A stretch of 64,000 nucleotides of DNA, taken from Motiliproteus sediminis. GTDB lineage: Bacteria > Pseudomonadota > Gammaproteobacteria > Pseudomonadales > Balneatricaceae. The notes under the pieces are model-generated. The model saw nothing but the letters and a program-made list of their open reading frames with translations. It was not told where the DNA came from and did not search any database. Position 1 is the stretch's first letter. Every line of letters starts with the position of its first letter. This document shows, piece after piece, positions 18,005 through 28,523 of this stretch. Position numbers and translations under genes: made by a program. The stretch spans positions 124,001 to 188,000 of the forward strand of contig NZ_JAERQK010000006.1 of NCBI RefSeq assembly GCF_017912535.1. Direction: 5' to 3'.

Positions 18005-18700
18005 TCAGATGTCGAGGGTAGCCTGATCAACTACCAGACCCGGGCCCATGGTGGTGGACAGGGTCACTTTCTTCATGTAAACGCCTTTGGAAGAGGCCGG
18101 CTTCAGCTTCTTCAGGTCAGCCATCAGTGCTTCCAGGTTCTGCTTAACGGCAGCGGCTTCAAAGCCAACCTTACCCAGTGAGCAGTGGATGATGCCGTTC
18201 TTGTCGGTACGGAAGCGCACCTGACCAGCCTTGGCATTGTTAACCGCAGTGGTGACATCAGCCGTTACGGTACCAACCTTCGGGTTCGGCATCAGGCCAC
18301 GCGGACCCAGAATCTGGCCCAGCTGACCAACGACACGCATCGCATCCGGAGTGGCGATAACGACGTCAAAATTCAGATCACCACCTTTGATGGTTTCCGC
18401 CAGATCGTCAAAACCAACCACGTCAGCGCCGGCAGCAGTTGCGGCTTCAGCGTTAGCGCCCTGCGCAAACACAGCCACGCGAACCTCTTTGCCCGTGCCA
18501 TTCGGCAGTACGGTAGAACCACGTACAACCTGGTCGGATTTACGCGGATCAACACCGAGGTTAACCGCGACGTCGATGGATTCCTTGAACTTAACTGCGG
18601 AGATTTCCGCCAGCAGGGATACCGCTTCCTCGATCGGATACGCCTTACCTGCCTCTACTTTTTCTGCGATCGCCTTAGCGCGCTTAGTCAACTTAGCCAT
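18005..18700 (-). CDS. rplA: 50S ribosomal protein L1
   Basis: A 231-residue L1 of the mobile L1 stalk, which helps E-site tRNA release and in E. coli represses the L11-L1 operon. It begins [15 protein letters not shown] and contains the L1 signature near [17 protein letters not shown]. Its ATG overlaps the rplK stop (TAATG), indicating translational coupling. Confidence 0.99.
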   Translation of the reverse strand: MAKLTKRAKAIAEKVEAGKAYPIEEAVSLLAEISAVKFKESIDVAVNLGVDPRKSDQVVRGSTVLPNGTGKEVRVAVFAQGANAEAATAAGADVVGFDDLAETIKGGDLNFDVVIATPDAMRVVGQLGQILGPRGLMPNPKVGTVTADVTTAVNNAKAGQVRFRTDKNGIIHCSLGKVGFEAAAVKQNLEALMADLKKLKPASSKGVYMKKVTLSTTMGPGLVVDQATLDI

Positions 18701-19134
18701 TACTCGACGCCCTCCACGTTCAGACCCATGCTACGCGCGGTACCGGCAATGGTACGCACTGCCGCATCCATGTCAGCCGCAGTCAAATCGGGCATCTTGG
18801 TAGTAGCGATCTCTTCCAGCTGAGCACGGTTAACAGTGCCAACTTTCTGAGTATTGGGACGGCTGGAACCACTCTTCAGACCAGCGGCCTTCTTCAGCAA
18901 AACAGAAGCCGGCGGCGTCTTGGTAACAAAGGTAAAGCTACGGTCGGCGTAGACAGTGATCACGACCGGAATCGGCAGGCCCGGCTCAACGCTTTGAGTC
19001 GCTGCGTTGAATGCCTTACAGAATTCCATGATGTTAACGCCGTGCTGACCCAGCGCGGGACCGACTGGCGGACTCGGATTCGCTTTACCAGCGGCTACCT
19101 GAAGCTTGATATAAGCTTGTACTTTCTTAGCCAT
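18700..19134 (-). CDS. rplK: 50S ribosomal protein L11
   Basis: A 144-residue L11 of the GTPase-associated centre, needed for factor function and RelA activation. It starts [20 protein letters not shown] and carries the [19 protein letters not shown] segment. It overlaps rplA by one base and follows nusG after a 101-base gap that includes a terminator-like hairpin. Confidence 0.99.
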   Translation of the reverse strand: MAKKVQAYIKLQVAAGKANPSPPVGPALGQHGVNIMEFCKAFNAATQSVEPGLPIPVVITVYADRSFTFVTKTPPASVLLKKAAGLKSGSSRPNTQKVGTVNRAQLEEIATTKMPDLTAADMDAAVRTIAGTARSMGLNVEGVE

Positions 19135-19183
19135 TTTTACTCTCCAAACGGGTGCAAACGCCTCACGGCTCCCCAGTTACGAC

Positions 19184-19214
19184 AAAAATGACAGACCCAA
19201 AGAGCCTGCCATTT
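19184..19214 (-). terminator. nusG-rplK terminator or attenuator
   Basis: On the minus strand, AAATGGCAGGCTC pairs with GGGTCTGTCATTT (with G-U pairs) across a 3-base loop, followed by TT. It sits between nusG and rplK, so it would limit read-through from secE-nusG into the L11 operon. Confidence 0.55.
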
Positions 19215-19235
19215 CCTTATTCAACGAGCGCCTGA

Positions 19236-19769
19236 TCAGTCTTTTTCGACCTGGCCAAACTCCAGCTCGACCGGCGTCGAACGACCAAAGATCAGCACCG
19301 CCACCTGCAGGCGACTCTTCTCGTAGTTAACCTCTTCGACCACACCGTTAAAGTCAGCGAACGGACCATCGGTGACGCGTACCATCTCTCCCGGCTCAAA
19401 CATGGTCTTCGGCTTGGGCTTATCAACACCCGCCTCAACACGCTGCAGAATCGCCTCAGCTTCTTTTTCGGTAATCGGCGCCGGCTTGTCGGCGGTACCA
19501 CCGATGAAACCCATGACCCGCGGCGTACCCTTAACCAGGTGCCAGCTGGCGTCATTCATCTCCATCTGCACCAGCACGTAACCGGGATAGAACTTCCGCT
19601 CGGACTTGCGCTTCTGCCCCGCACGCATCTCAACCACTTCTTCGGTGGGGACCAGAATTTCGCCGAAACTGTCCTGCATATCCTGCAGTTCGATTCGCTC
19701 TTTCAGCGACTGCATCACGCGCTTTTCGTAGCCCGAATACGCATGCACGACATACCAACGCTTAGACAC
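19236..19769 (-). CDS. nusG: Transcription termination/antitermination factor NusG
   Basis: A 177-residue NusG with an NGN domain ([17 protein letters not shown]) and a C-terminal KOW domain ([19 protein letters not shown]). It couples RNA polymerase to Rho or to the ribosome. I place the start at GTG 19769; AAGAGGAT lies seven bases upstream and overlaps the secE stop. An open frame extends 21 codons further upstream into secE without family similarity. Confidence 0.98.
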   Translation of the reverse strand: MSKRWYVVHAYSGYEKRVMQSLKERIELQDMQDSFGEILVPTEEVVEMRAGQKRKSERKFYPGYVLVQMEMNDASWHLVKGTPRVMGFIGGTADKPAPITEKEAEAILQRVEAGVDKPKPKTMFEPGEMVRVTDGPFADFNGVVEEVNYEKSRLQVAVLIFGRSTPVELEFGQVEKD

Positions 19770-19780
19770 GCAAGATCCTC

Positions 19781-20149
19781 TTAACCAATAATTCCTGCGA
19801 CCAGCCAACTGAGCAGGGAGTCGATACCCCACAGCACCAGCCCCATAACCAGAACAACCACCACCACAATCAGGGTTGTCTGGGTAGTTTCCTGCCGGGT
19901 CGGCCAGACCACCTTGCGAATTTCAACCTTGGCTTCTTTAAACAGGGTAAAGAAAGCCTTGCCCTTGGCCGTTTGCAGCGCCATGAAACCCGCCACAGCC
20001 GCCAACGCCAACAGCGCCAGCACACGATACAGCAGCGACTGGTCGGCATAGTAAGAGTTACCGGCAACACCAACTGCCACCAGCACCGTTACGACCAACC
20101 ATTTCAAAGCATCAAGCTTAGATTCACCTGAATCCGCTTTCGCATTCAT
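19781..20149 (-). CDS. secE: Preprotein translocase subunit SecE
   Basis: A 122-residue SecE of the three-helix gammaproteobacterial type. Hydrophobic segments lie at about residues 16-32, 39-56 and 92-117, with the conserved amphipathic stretch [17 protein letters not shown] before the last. It clamps SecY in the SecYEG channel. It lies between tRNA-Trp and nusG, 11 bases before nusG. Confidence 0.97.
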   Translation of the reverse strand: MNAKADSGESKLDALKWLVVTVLVAVGVAGNSYYADQSLLYRVLALLALAAVAGFMALQTAKGKAFFTLFKEAKVEIRKVVWPTRQETTQTTLIVVVVVLVMGLVLWGIDSLLSWLVAGIIG

Positions 20150-20216
20150 GCGGTGGAGCCTCTACTCAGACAGGACCAGACAACGCTGATCCGAAGAAAA
20201 ATCTGCCAACATTAGT

Positions 20217-20292
<76 letters not shown>

Positions 20293-20347
20293 GTCACAAT
20301 GGGACGCAGATTATATCTGCGCCCCAAACCCTTTGCAACCTAGAAAT

Positions 20348-21571
20348 TTACTCGACGATTCTGGCCACAACACCGGCGCCAACGGTGCGGCCGCCTTCGC
20401 GGATCGCGAAGCGCAAGCCTTCATCCATGGCAATCGGAGCGATCAGATTAACGCTCATCTGAACATTATCACCCGGCATCACCATCTCAACGCCTTCAGG
20501 CAGCTGGCAAGAACCGGTCACGTCAGTGGTACGGAAGTAGAACTGCGGACGGTAGCCATTAAAGAACGGCGTGTGACGACCACCTTCATCTTTGCCCAGC
20601 ACGTACACTTCAGCCTCGAAGTGAGTGTGCGGAGTGATGGAACCCGGCTTGGCCAGAACCTGACCACGCTCAACTTCGTCACGCTTGGTGCCACGCAGCA
20701 GCGCGCCGATGTTCTCACCTGCACGGCCTTCGTCCAGCAGCTTGCGGAACATCTCGACACCGGTACAAGTGGTCTTGGTGGTCTCTTTGATACCGACGAT
20801 TTCCACTTCTTCACCAGTCCGGATGATACCGCGCTCAACACGACCGGTAACAACGGTACCACGACCCTGGATGGAGAATACGTCCTCGATCGGCATGATG
20901 AAGGCGCCGTCGATGGCACGCTCGGGCTCAGGGATGTAAGAGTCCAGAGTCTCTACCAGCTTCTTAACGGCGGTAGTACCCATTTCGTTGTCGTCTTCGC
21001 CGTTCAGAGCCATCAGCGCAGAACCCGGAATGATCGGAGTGTCGTCACCCGGGAAGTCGTACTCGCTCAGCAGGTCACGCAGCTCCATTTCAACCAGCTC
21101 GAGCATCTCGGCGTACTCTTCGCTATCGGCACCGCCACAGTCTTCAGCCAGCAGGTCAGCCTTGTTCAGGAAGACCACGATGTAAGGAACACCCACCTGA
21201 CGGGACAGCAGGATGTGCTCACGAGTCTGCGGCATCGGGCCGTCAGTCGCGCCACAAACCAGGATCGCGCCGTCCATCTGGGCCGCACCGGTGATCATGT
21301 TCTTGACGTAGTCAGCGTGACCGGGGCAGTCAACGTGCGCGTAGTGGCGCGCGTTGGAATCGTATTCAACGTGAGAGGTCGCGATGGTGATACCACGCTC
21401 GCGCTCTTCAGGAGCATTGTCGATCTGATCAAATGCTTTCAGCTCGCCACCCCAAACTTCCGCGCAAACGCGGGTCAGAGCAGCGGTCAGCGTGGTCTTG
21501 CCATGGTCAACGTGACCGATAGTTCCCACATTCACGTGCGGCTTAGTACGTTCGAAAGTTTGCTTTGACAT
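20348..21571 (-). CDS. tufB: Elongation factor Tu, copy B
   Basis: A 407-residue EF-Tu that begins at ATG 21571; the frame is open further upstream, but EF-Tu similarity starts at [12 protein letters not shown]. GTPase motifs are as in copy A. The differences from copy A are F40W, T43E, A44L, V45K, G49Q, T317H, K338N and a handful near the C-terminus, with a different tail (VVARIVE against VVAKVIK). It lies in the tRNA-Thr-Tyr-Gly-Thr-tufB operon and is preceded by a strong hairpin (21616-21647). Confidence 0.99.
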   Translation of the reverse strand: MSKQTFERTKPHVNVGTIGHVDHGKTTLTAALTRVCAEVWGGELKAFDQIDNAPEERERGITIATSHVEYDSNARHYAHVDCPGHADYVKNMITGAAQMDGAILVCGATDGPMPQTREHILLSRQVGVPYIVVFLNKADLLAEDCGGADSEEYAEMLELVEMELRDLLSEYDFPGDDTPIIPGSALMALNGEDDNEMGTTAVKKLVETLDSYIPEPERAIDGAFIMPIEDVFSIQGRGTVVTGRVERGIIRTGEEVEIVGIKETTKTTCTGVEMFRKLLDEGRAGENIGALLRGTKRDEVERGQVLAKPGSITPHTHFEAEVYVLGKDEGGRHTPFFNGYRPQFYFRTTDVTGSCQLPEGVEMVMPGDNVQMSVNLIAPIAMDEGLRFAIREGGRTVGAGVVARIVE

Positions 21572-21615
21572 CACACCTCTCCCAGTGCTCAGATTTTCAT
21601 CGTTCCAGATGCAAT

Positions 21616-21647
21616 AAAGGGCAGATATATCGCTATATCTGCCCTTT
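21616..21647 (-). promoter_or_regulatory. Perfect 14-bp hairpin between tRNA-Thr and tufB
   Basis: Arms AAAGGGCAGATATA and TATATCTGCCCTTT are perfectly complementary. On the minus-strand RNA the loop reads GCGA, a GNRA tetraloop. It lies 23 bases past the tRNA-Thr(GGT) 3' end and 44 bases before tufB. It could be a processing site, an attenuator or a stabilising 5' end for tufB mRNA. Only a weak T-rich stretch follows. Confidence 0.7.
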
Positions 21648-21670
21648 AATTCAGCTTGCTGCCTATGGAA

Positions 21671-21745
21671 TGGAGCTCCAGGGCGGAATTGAACCGCCGA
21701 CCTCACCCTTACCAAGGGTGTGCTCTACCCCTGAGCTACTGGAGC
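21671..21745 (-). tRNA. thrT: tRNA-Thr (GGT)
   Basis: A 75-base cloverleaf with acceptor GCTCCAG/CTGGAGC, anticodon loop CTTGGTA (anticodon GGT) and encoded CCA. It is the last tRNA before tufB. Confidence 0.98.
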
Positions 21746-21767
21746 CCAATTCCATAACCAGCGATGC

Positions 21768-21842
21768 TGGAGCGGGTAGCGGGAATCGAACCCGCATCTT
21801 CAGCTTGGAAGGCTGAAGTAATAGCCATTATACGATACCCGC
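21768..21842 (-). tRNA. glyT: tRNA-Gly (TCC)
   Basis: A 75-base cloverleaf with acceptor GCGGGTA/TACCCGC, anticodon loop CTTCCAA (anticodon TCC), T-loop TTCGATT and encoded CCA. It is third of the four clustered tRNAs. Confidence 0.98.
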
Positions 21843-21865
21843 ACATAGCCAATTACCGAGTCGAA

Positions 21866-21949
21866 TGGTGGTGAGGGGTGGATTCGAACCACCGAAGCTC
21901 GCGCGTCAGATTTACAGTCTGATCCCTTTGGCCACTCGGGAACCTCACC
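21866..21949 (-). tRNA. tyrU: tRNA-Tyr (GTA)
   Basis: An 84-base class II tRNA with a long variable arm, acceptor GGTGAGG/CCTCACC, anticodon loop CTGTAAA (anticodon GTA) and encoded CCA. Confidence 0.98.
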
Positions 21950-21996
21950 TTACCTTTCGACTTTTTACGAGATCGATAACTCGCCCTGACCTTGAG

Positions 21997-22072
<76 letters not shown>

Positions 22073-22098
22073 AAAGCCTCAAACGTCAGGAGGCGCAA

Positions 22099-22127
22099 AT
22101 CTTACTCAGGGAGTTGTGTCGATGCAA
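22099..22127 (-). promoter_or_regulatory. Promoter of the tRNA-tufB operon
   Basis: Minus-strand TTGCAT (22122-22127), a 17-base spacer and TAAGAT (22099-22104), followed by a GC-rich discriminator (TTGCGCC) of the kind seen at stringently controlled stable-RNA promoters. The TAA stop codon of the SPOR-protein gene is the first half of the -10 box. Confidence 0.7.
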
Positions 22128-22947
22128 GCCCCTGACAAGGTTTTTTTTCGCTTTTTACCGAGCCCCAGCGACGGGCCGTATCTGCCAGCGCCTGCTCCAC
22201 CTCCCGGGCACTCAATTGCGTCTCTAATTCAACCACATAACGGGTCTGGTAGCGGGGCTTGATATAGATCTTGGCAGGGTAGCCGCGCCCTTCCAGCATA
22301 TGCAACAGCGCATCGGCGGAATCCTTGTTCCGATAAAGCCCCAGAGACAGATGTCCGCCCAGCTCACCCCGTTGCACCCAGTAATTATCCAGCCCCATAT
22401 CGAGCAGCTGCTGCCGGAGTGCACGCCGGGCGGAGCCGCTGCCGGGATTCTCTATATACACCCAGTAATCGGGATCCAGGGCTGTGCGCTGCTCATCGAT
22501 CCGCGACCCACTGGCCTGCCAGAGAGCGGTCACCGCCTGGGCCTGGTCAAACGACGAGAACACGCCGAGCCGATAACAGCTGCTTGACGGAACGGCCGGC
22601 ACCGCCGCTGGGACCTCAGGCGTCGCCACTACGACCTCATCCGCCTCTTCCTCTGGCTGCACCACTGTGGCCCCCGCTGTCGCCGGCACCGCAGCCGCTC
22701 TGGACAACAAGTCGTCGGCGGGCGCTGTGCTCGCGCTGGCAGCCAGCGGCGCAGCCTGCGTCAGTGACGCCGCAGACGCCGGGGCGGGCGTGGACGAGTC
22801 CGCCAGCTCGTTCAGCAGTCGCCAGGCGGGCACCGGGGGCAGTCGCACCTGCTGGCGCTGCTGCTCCACTTCAACCTGCTGACGTTGCCAGTAATAGCCG
22901 AACAACGCCAGATTGAGCACTATGAGCAACAAGGTCAGCCAGCGCAC
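22102..22947 (-). CDS. SPOR-domain membrane protein
   Basis: I take GTG 22947 as the start (281 residues): GGGAGGA lies six bases upstream. An ATG at 22962 would place that ribosome site inside the coding region. Residues 2-20 form one membrane segment (VRWLTLLLIVLNLALFGYYW), then an Ala/Pro-rich linker runs to about residue 115. A C-terminal SPOR-like region follows (CYRLGVFSSFDQAQ and LSLGLYRNKDSADALL), a fold that binds denuded septal peptidoglycan. It overlaps coaX by 13 bases and ends in the tRNA operon promoter. Similar proteins lie after coaX in Pseudomonas. The cell-division link is inference. Confidence 0.8.
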   Translation of the reverse strand: MRWLTLLLIVLNLALFGYYWQRQQVEVEQQRQQVRLPPVPAWRLLNELADSSTPAPASAASLTQAAPLAASASTAPADDLLSRAAAVPATAGATVVQPEEEADEVVVATPEVPAAVPAVPSSSCYRLGVFSSFDQAQAVTALWQASGSRIDEQRTALDPDYWVYIENPGSGSARRALRQQLLDMGLDNYWVQRGELGGHLSLGLYRNKDSADALLHMLEGRGYPAKIYIKPRYQTRYVVELETQLSAREVEQALADTARRWGSVKSEKKPCQGLASTQLPE

Positions 22948-23666
22948 GGAGAGTCCTCCCATGCCAGCGCCAAACCATCAAGCACCAGATCAGGCAACAG
23001 CTCGCCGCACTCTGCGGCGCTGACAAACAGCGCCCCATCGCCACCGCATACCAGCAACGCCCCGTCCTCGGGCAGCAGGCGCCGGGTATCCCGCACCACC
23101 CGCTCGGCCAGCGCTGCCACCATCAAATGCAGACCATGCTGTACTGCCTCTTCAGTGGAACAGCCGGGGCGCGTATCGGGCGGCGCATCATGTTCAACCC
23201 GAATCTGCTGGGTATTGCCCAGCAGCCCGAGACGCATCAAACGCAACCCCGGCATGATATAGCCCCCCAGATGCGTTCCATCGGCCGCCACATAATCGAG
23301 AGTAATGGCGCTGCCGCAATCGACCACACAACAGGCTCCGCCGGCATGCCGGTAGCCGGCCAGCATCGCCAGCCAGCGATCAACGCCCATACGTGACGGA
23401 TCCGCATAACTGTTGCGCACCCCGGCACACCGCGCAGCGGTGCGCGCCTGCCTGACATCGACCACACCCTTGGCCGCCGCCCAGTCACAAACTACCTTGA
23501 CCGCATTCTGATGGCCTACGGATGCGATCCGAATCAGACGCAGCGACAGCCGATCCCAGTCGCCGGGCACCCGCCCCGCCTGCAACGACTCGGTTGTAAT
23601 GGCACCACGCTGCGCGCCGCTGCGCCATTTAACCCGGCTATTGCCCACATCAAGATCAAGTATCAC
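22935..23666 (-). CDS. coaX: Type III pantothenate kinase
   Basis: A 243-residue CoaX, which phosphorylates pantothenate in the first step of CoA synthesis. The N-terminal phosphate-binding motif is LDVGNSRVKW, and later blocks GVDRWLAMLAGY, VVDCGSAITLDYV and LGGYIMPGLRLM match the ASKHA-fold family. It starts at GTG 23666, overlapping the birA stop as GTGA, so translation is coupled. Confidence 0.94.
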   Translation of the reverse strand: MILDLDVGNSRVKWRSGAQRGAITTESLQAGRVPGDWDRLSLRLIRIASVGHQNAVKVVCDWAAAKGVVDVRQARTAARCAGVRNSYADPSRMGVDRWLAMLAGYRHAGGACCVVDCGSAITLDYVAADGTHLGGYIMPGLRLMRLGLLGNTQQIRVEHDAPPDTRPGCSTEEAVQHGLHLMVAALAERVVRDTRRLLPEDGALLVCGGDGALFVSAAECGELLPDLVLDGLALAWEDSPCAG

Positions 23667-24634
23667 GGCGCCCCCCTGAGGCTGACTTCACCGCCATGGA
23701 AAGCCTGCTGCCCCTGCTCGGTCTGCAACAGCAACGCACCGGAACGATCGACTCCCAGGCAACGCCCTTCAATCTGATGACGCGGCGTGCTCAAGACCAC
23801 CGACTCGCCGGCAAAGGCATCCCGAGCCATCCACGCCGCGCGAAAGGGTTCAAATCCCTCTCGGGAAAAACGCTGCAATCCGGGCAGCAAGCGATTGAGT
23901 ACGGCAGCCAGCAGCTGATTACGGTCAACGGGCACCGCTCTATCGCTCAAATCACACCAGGGCTGATCGATGGCCGCTGCGGTCTCCTTTGACATCGCTA
24001 CGTTGATCCCGACCCCAATCACCACCTGACATTGCCCCGAGGCATCACCGCTCATCTCCAGCAGGATACCGGCTAGCTTGCGCCGCTGACGCAGCAGATC
24101 GTTCGGCCATTTGAGCTGCACATCCTCGATGCCCATATCGGCCAGCCCCTGACTCACCGCCAGCCCCACCAGCAAACTCAGCCCTTCGAGCGCCGCAGCT
24201 CCACCCGAGAAGGTCCAACACAAGGAGAAATAGAGGTTGCGGCCAAAGGGACTTATCCAGGGGCGCCCCCGGCGTCCGCGTCCGGCAGTCTGCTGTTCGG
24301 CCAGATAGAGGCAGCCATGACGATCCCCCCGGAGGCTTTCCGCCATCGCCGTGGCATTGGTGGATTCAAGGATCAATGAACGCTGGATGGACGTCAGTTG
24401 CCGGCGTACCGACGGGTCCAGCGCGGCGCTGATACGTTCTTCATCCAGCAGCACCAGCGTATCGGGCAGGCGATAACCCCGACCCTTGACCGAATGCAGC
24501 GTAACGCCCAGCTGCTCCAGCTTCTTGAGCTGCTTCCATACCGCCGCCCGGCTGACGCCCAACTGCTCCCCAAGCGCTTCACCCGAATGAAATTCGCCGT
24601 CGGCAAGCACCGCCAACAGGTCGTCGATAGCCAC
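23663..24634 (-). CDS. birA: Biotin-protein ligase / biotin operon repressor
   Basis: A 323-residue BirA starting at GTG 24634. The N-terminal 65 residues form a winged helix (LAVLADGEFHSGEALGEQLG), so it may repress biotin genes as well as biotinylate acetyl-CoA carboxylase. The ligase centre shows the biotinyl-AMP loop GRGRRGRPWISP and LKWPNDLL. It starts three bases after folA and overlaps coaX. Confidence 0.96.
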   Translation of the reverse strand: MAIDDLLAVLADGEFHSGEALGEQLGVSRAAVWKQLKKLEQLGVTLHSVKGRGYRLPDTLVLLDEERISAALDPSVRRQLTSIQRSLILESTNATAMAESLRGDRHGCLYLAEQQTAGRGRRGRPWISPFGRNLYFSLCWTFSGGAAALEGLSLLVGLAVSQGLADMGIEDVQLKWPNDLLRQRRKLAGILLEMSGDASGQCQVVIGVGINVAMSKETAAAIDQPWCDLSDRAVPVDRNQLLAAVLNRLLPGLQRFSREGFEPFRAAWMARDAFAGESVVLSTPRHQIEGRCLGVDRSGALLLQTEQGQQAFHGGEVSLRGAP

Positions 24635-24637
24635 GGC

Positions 24638-25141
24638 TTACCGCCGCTCCAGCACAATAAAGCTGTAATCGAACGGGTTGCAGCCGGACGAGGAGAAATC
24701 CTGCCGGGCACTCTGCTGCCACTCGGCCGGGTCAAATGCGGGAAAATAGGCATCTCCCTCGACCTCGTCATGCACCTGAGTCAGGTAGAGCCGCTCAATC
24801 CGCGGCAGTGCCTGCGCGTAAAGCTCGGCGCCACCGATCACCAGGGCCTCGTCACCCCCGTTAATCAGCGCAACCTGCTCGGCGCGCTCGATCGCCTGGT
24901 CCAGCGAATGAACGACCTCGATGCCGTCGCGCTGGTAGGCGGGATCCCGGGTTACCACAATATTGGTCCGCCCGGGCAACGGACGGCCGATCGATTCAAA
25001 GGTCTTGCGCCCCATGATGATCGGTTTGCCCAGGGTCACGGATTTGAAGTACTTGAGGTCTTCCGGCAGGTGCCACGGCAGGCGGTTGCGGTTTCCGATA
25101 ACCCGATTTTGAGCCTGCGCCACAATCGCCGCCAAACGCAT
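24638..25141 (-). CDS. folA: Dihydrofolate reductase
   Basis: A 167-residue DHFR making tetrahydrofolate with NADPH. Motifs include VIGNRNRLPWHLPEDLKYFK (catalytic acid and substrate site) and IIMGRKTFESIGRPLPGR (cofactor binding). I use ATG 25141; GTG 25144 just before it is in frame. It is near thyA, which produces its dihydrofolate substrate, with a lipoprotein gene between them. Confidence 0.97.
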   Translation of the reverse strand: MRLAAIVAQAQNRVIGNRNRLPWHLPEDLKYFKSVTLGKPIIMGRKTFESIGRPLPGRTNIVVTRDPAYQRDGIEVVHSLDQAIERAEQVALINGGDEALVIGGAELYAQALPRIERLYLTQVHDEVEGDAYFPAFDPAEWQQSARQDFSSSGCNPFDYSFIVLERR

Positions 25142-25211
25142 CACCTACCCCCTGTCGAATAAAAGGGCTCAGTGTATGCGCTGGCTGGCGGTGAGGCAAC
25201 GCAAGTAGCGG

Positions 25212-25928
25212 CTAGGGCGATGCTTCGTTCAACTGCTTCAGCTGATCGCGAATAGAGGCAATCTGCTCCGCCGAGGCGTCCTGTGGGCGCAGGTATGCCC
25301 ACAGCTTCATCTGCCGCGGCTCACGCCGATTGCGCAGGTCAATAGAGTCTCGTCGCACCACCAACTGCAGCTCGGGATCATAGTAATAATCTACCTGCTC
25401 ACTGCGCACGCGCGCGTAGCTGCTGTTTTCATAGGAGCGGATGCAGCGAACCAGGTAGGTATCATAACGACGTTGATGCTGCTGAAGTCGCCGCCCCCCC
25501 AGGTCCTCGCAGTGCCAGAACTGGGTGTACTCACGCATATCCGGGCGCAGATAAAGCATCCGGAAGTAAACCTCATTACCCTGCCCCAGGGGCCATAACT
25601 CGTTGGGATCGCCCTGGATCAGTCGATGGGTGTATACGCCTCGACTGCTGTCACGCGACAGAATTGGCACAATAAAGTTATCGTCTCGGGTGAGGCGGTA
25701 ACCGCGCTGATCCTGCCACAGCGTGCGCCCATTGCGTGTGGCGACCACCTGCTCGGAACGACGGTTTGCGTAGATCAGGGTTTCACCTTCGGTGTAGCGC
25801 GGAATACTCGCCGGGGGCAAATTCGCCAACGGCTCACCCGAGGGAAGTGACGACGCACAGCCCCCCAGAGCGAACATAACCAGAATCGACGCAACCGGGG
25901 CCGCACGCTGCTTCAGCAATCTCAACAT
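25212..25928 (-). CDS. Putative lipoprotein of unknown function
   Basis: A 238-residue protein whose start at ATG 25928 is set by GGAGGTG six bases upstream. The N-terminus is a type II signal peptide with lipobox LGGC (ASILVMFALGGC), so it should be lipidated by the nearby Lgt and held at a membrane. The mature part is rich in Arg, Tyr and Gln (YANRRSEQVVATRNGRTLW) and looks like a beta-rich soluble domain. I do not recognise the family. It lies between thyA and folA on the same strand. Confidence 0.8.
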   Translation of the reverse strand: MLRLLKQRAAPVASILVMFALGGCASSLPSGEPLANLPPASIPRYTEGETLIYANRRSEQVVATRNGRTLWQDQRGYRLTRDDNFIVPILSRDSSRGVYTHRLIQGDPNELWPLGQGNEVYFRMLYLRPDMREYTQFWHCEDLGGRRLQQHQRRYDTYLVRCIRSYENSSYARVRSEQVDYYYDPELQLVVRRDSIDLRNRREPRQMKLWAYLRPQDASAEQIASIRDQLKQLNEASP

Positions 25929-26052
25929 CACTTCACCTCCTACGCAGGACACTGTAGGTTTGAACAACGGAGACTGCTTTATTCTTCCGTGAAAACACTA
26001 TCCACCGAGCGTTACAAAAGCCCGGCGGGTCAGAATAGCCCGAGGGCGGAAC

Positions 26053-26847
<795 letters not shown>

Positions 26848-26853
26848 GATGGA

Positions 26854-27651
26854 TTACGCTCCTTGATTCTTGCCGCGGCCTTGGTAGGCCCATCCAATTA
26901 AAACCACACCGCCAATAACCATTGGCAGCGACAACAGCTGCCCCATGGTCAGCCAGTCAAAGGCGATATAACCCAGCTGCTGATCCGGCTCGCGCACAAA
27001 CTCTACCAGAAATCGGAAACAGCCGTAGAGGGTCAGAAATAACCCGGCCACGGAACCAGCAGGACGCGGCCGCGAGGAGAACCACCACAGCACGCTGAAC
27101 AGCACCACCCCTTCGAGGGCAAACTGATACAGCTGCGACGGGTGACGCGCCAACGCGTCAGCGCGCGGAAATACCATCGCCCAGGGCAGATCGGTCGCCC
27201 GCCCCCACAGCTCGCCGCCGATAAAATTGCCCAAACGTCCCAGTCCCAGCCCAATCGGAACCAAGGGGGCAACAAAGTCGGTAACGGCAAAAAAATCTTT
27301 GTGCTGCTTGCGCGCGAACCAGAGTATCGCCGCCGTCACCCCGAGCAAGCCACCATGGAACGCCATACCCCCTTCCCAGACCGCAAACAGCCAAAGCGGC
27401 TCGGCCAGAAAACGCTCAAAGTTGTAGAACAGCACGTAACCGAGCCGCCCACCCAACACCACCCCGAGGGCACAGTAAAAGATCAGATCGGACACCTGCT
27501 CTCGGCTCCAACCGGAACCTTCGGCCTGAGCACGCCGCTTGGCCAGCCACCAGGCAGCGGCGAAGCCTCCCAGATACATCAGCCCGTACCAGTGAATCTT
27601 CAGCGGTCCCAGTTCCAGCGCCACCGGGTCAATATGGGGGTAGGTCAGCAT
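26854..27651 (-). CDS. lgt: Prolipoprotein diacylglyceryl transferase
   Basis: A 265-residue inner-membrane enzyme that adds diacylglycerol to lipobox cysteines, the first step of lipoprotein maturation. It has about seven membrane segments, the family signature [14 protein letters not shown], and [12 protein letters not shown] further on. It is followed closely by thyA and preceded by a TauE/SafE permease gene seven bases away. Confidence 0.98.
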   Translation of the reverse strand: MLTYPHIDPVALELGPLKIHWYGLMYLGGFAAAWWLAKRRAQAEGSGWSREQVSDLIFYCALGVVLGGRLGYVLFYNFERFLAEPLWLFAVWEGGMAFHGGLLGVTAAILWFARKQHKDFFAVTDFVAPLVPIGLGLGRLGNFIGGELWGRATDLPWAMVFPRADALARHPSQLYQFALEGVVLFSVLWWFSSRPRPAGSVAGLFLTLYGCFRFLVEFVREPDQQLGYIAFDWLTMGQLLSLPMVIGGVVLIGWAYQGRGKNQGA

Positions 27652-27658
27652 AAGGCGA

Positions 27659-28450
27659 TCAGATATTGGTCACAATGAAGCGCAGCCCAACCACAAACAG
27701 CAGCAGCGCAAAGGTTCGTTTCAGGATCAACTCGGGCAGCCGGTGCGCCAGCTGCGCACCGTAGCGGGCACAAACCGCGCTGGTAAGCACGATGCCGACA
27801 AAGGCCGGCAGGTAAACATAACCGAGGCTCCACTCGGCCAACTGGGCATGCCCCCAACCCTCCTCGATATTGGTCAGCGCACCCATGACCGCAATCGGCA
27901 GGCCGCAGGCCGCCGAGGTGCCGACCGCCTCCTGCATACGCACGTTCTTCCAACTGAGGTAAGGCACCGTGAGCGAACCGCCGCCAATACCAAATAGCGC
28001 CGATGCCCAGCCGATACCACCACCAACCGCGACCAGTTCACCTTTGCCCGGCGGCGGCTTGGAGGCTTTGGGCTTGATATTGAGACCGAGCTGAAACGCG
28101 ATCAGCACCGCAAAGCCGCCGATCAATAACTGTAACCAAGGGCCACTTAGCTGACCCGCGGTTTTCACCCCCAGAATAGCCCCAACGGCAATCCCCACCG
28201 CGAGCGGGCGGAAGATCGGCCAACGCACGCCCTTTTTGACATGATGGGTACGCACCGAACTGAGAGAGGTCACCACAATAGTGGCCAGCGAGGTGCCGAC
28301 GGCAACATGGGTCAGCACCTGTGGCGACATCCCCTGCAGCTCGAAGCTGAACACCAGTGCCGGCACGATAATCAGGCCGCCACCGATTCCGAACAGACCG
28401 GCCAGCAGTCCCGCCGCGGCGCCCAGAACCAGATAAGAGAGAAATAGCAA
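27659..28450 (-). CDS. TauE/SafE-family membrane permease
   Basis: A polytopic protein of about 263 residues with eight or so hydrophobic segments and the duplicated family motif [17 protein letters not shown] and [19 protein letters not shown]. The family exports sulfite, sulfoacetate or related anions, but the substrate cannot be told. The start is uncertain. ATG 28525 gives 288 residues but overlaps the start codon of the divergent gene and has no ribosome site. TTG 28450 begins right at the first membrane helix, as in family members, and is preferred. Confidence 0.85.
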   Translation of the reverse strand: MLFLSYLVLGAAAGLLAGLFGIGGGLIIVPALVFSFELQGMSPQVLTHVAVGTSLATIVVTSLSSVRTHHVKKGVRWPIFRPLAVGIAVGAILGVKTAGQLSGPWLQLLIGGFAVLIAFQLGLNIKPKASKPPPGKGELVAVGGGIGWASALFGIGGGSLTVPYLSWKNVRMQEAVGTSAACGLPIAVMGALTNIEEGWGHAQLAEWSLGYVYLPAFVGIVLTSAVCARYGAQLAHRLPELILKRTFALLLFVVGLRFIVTNI

Positions 28451-28523
28451 CGTAAGGCCTGCATTGAGCGAGTGAATGGAGGGCGCTATTATCGCCGAAC
28501 CCCTGCGGAAAAACGAGGCCACC

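Noticed and set aside
20333-21568. 411-codon plus-strand frame opposite tufB, with a similar one opposite tufA
   Set aside because: The same shadow appears opposite both tuf copies because the genes are near-identical; it is not an independent conserved protein.
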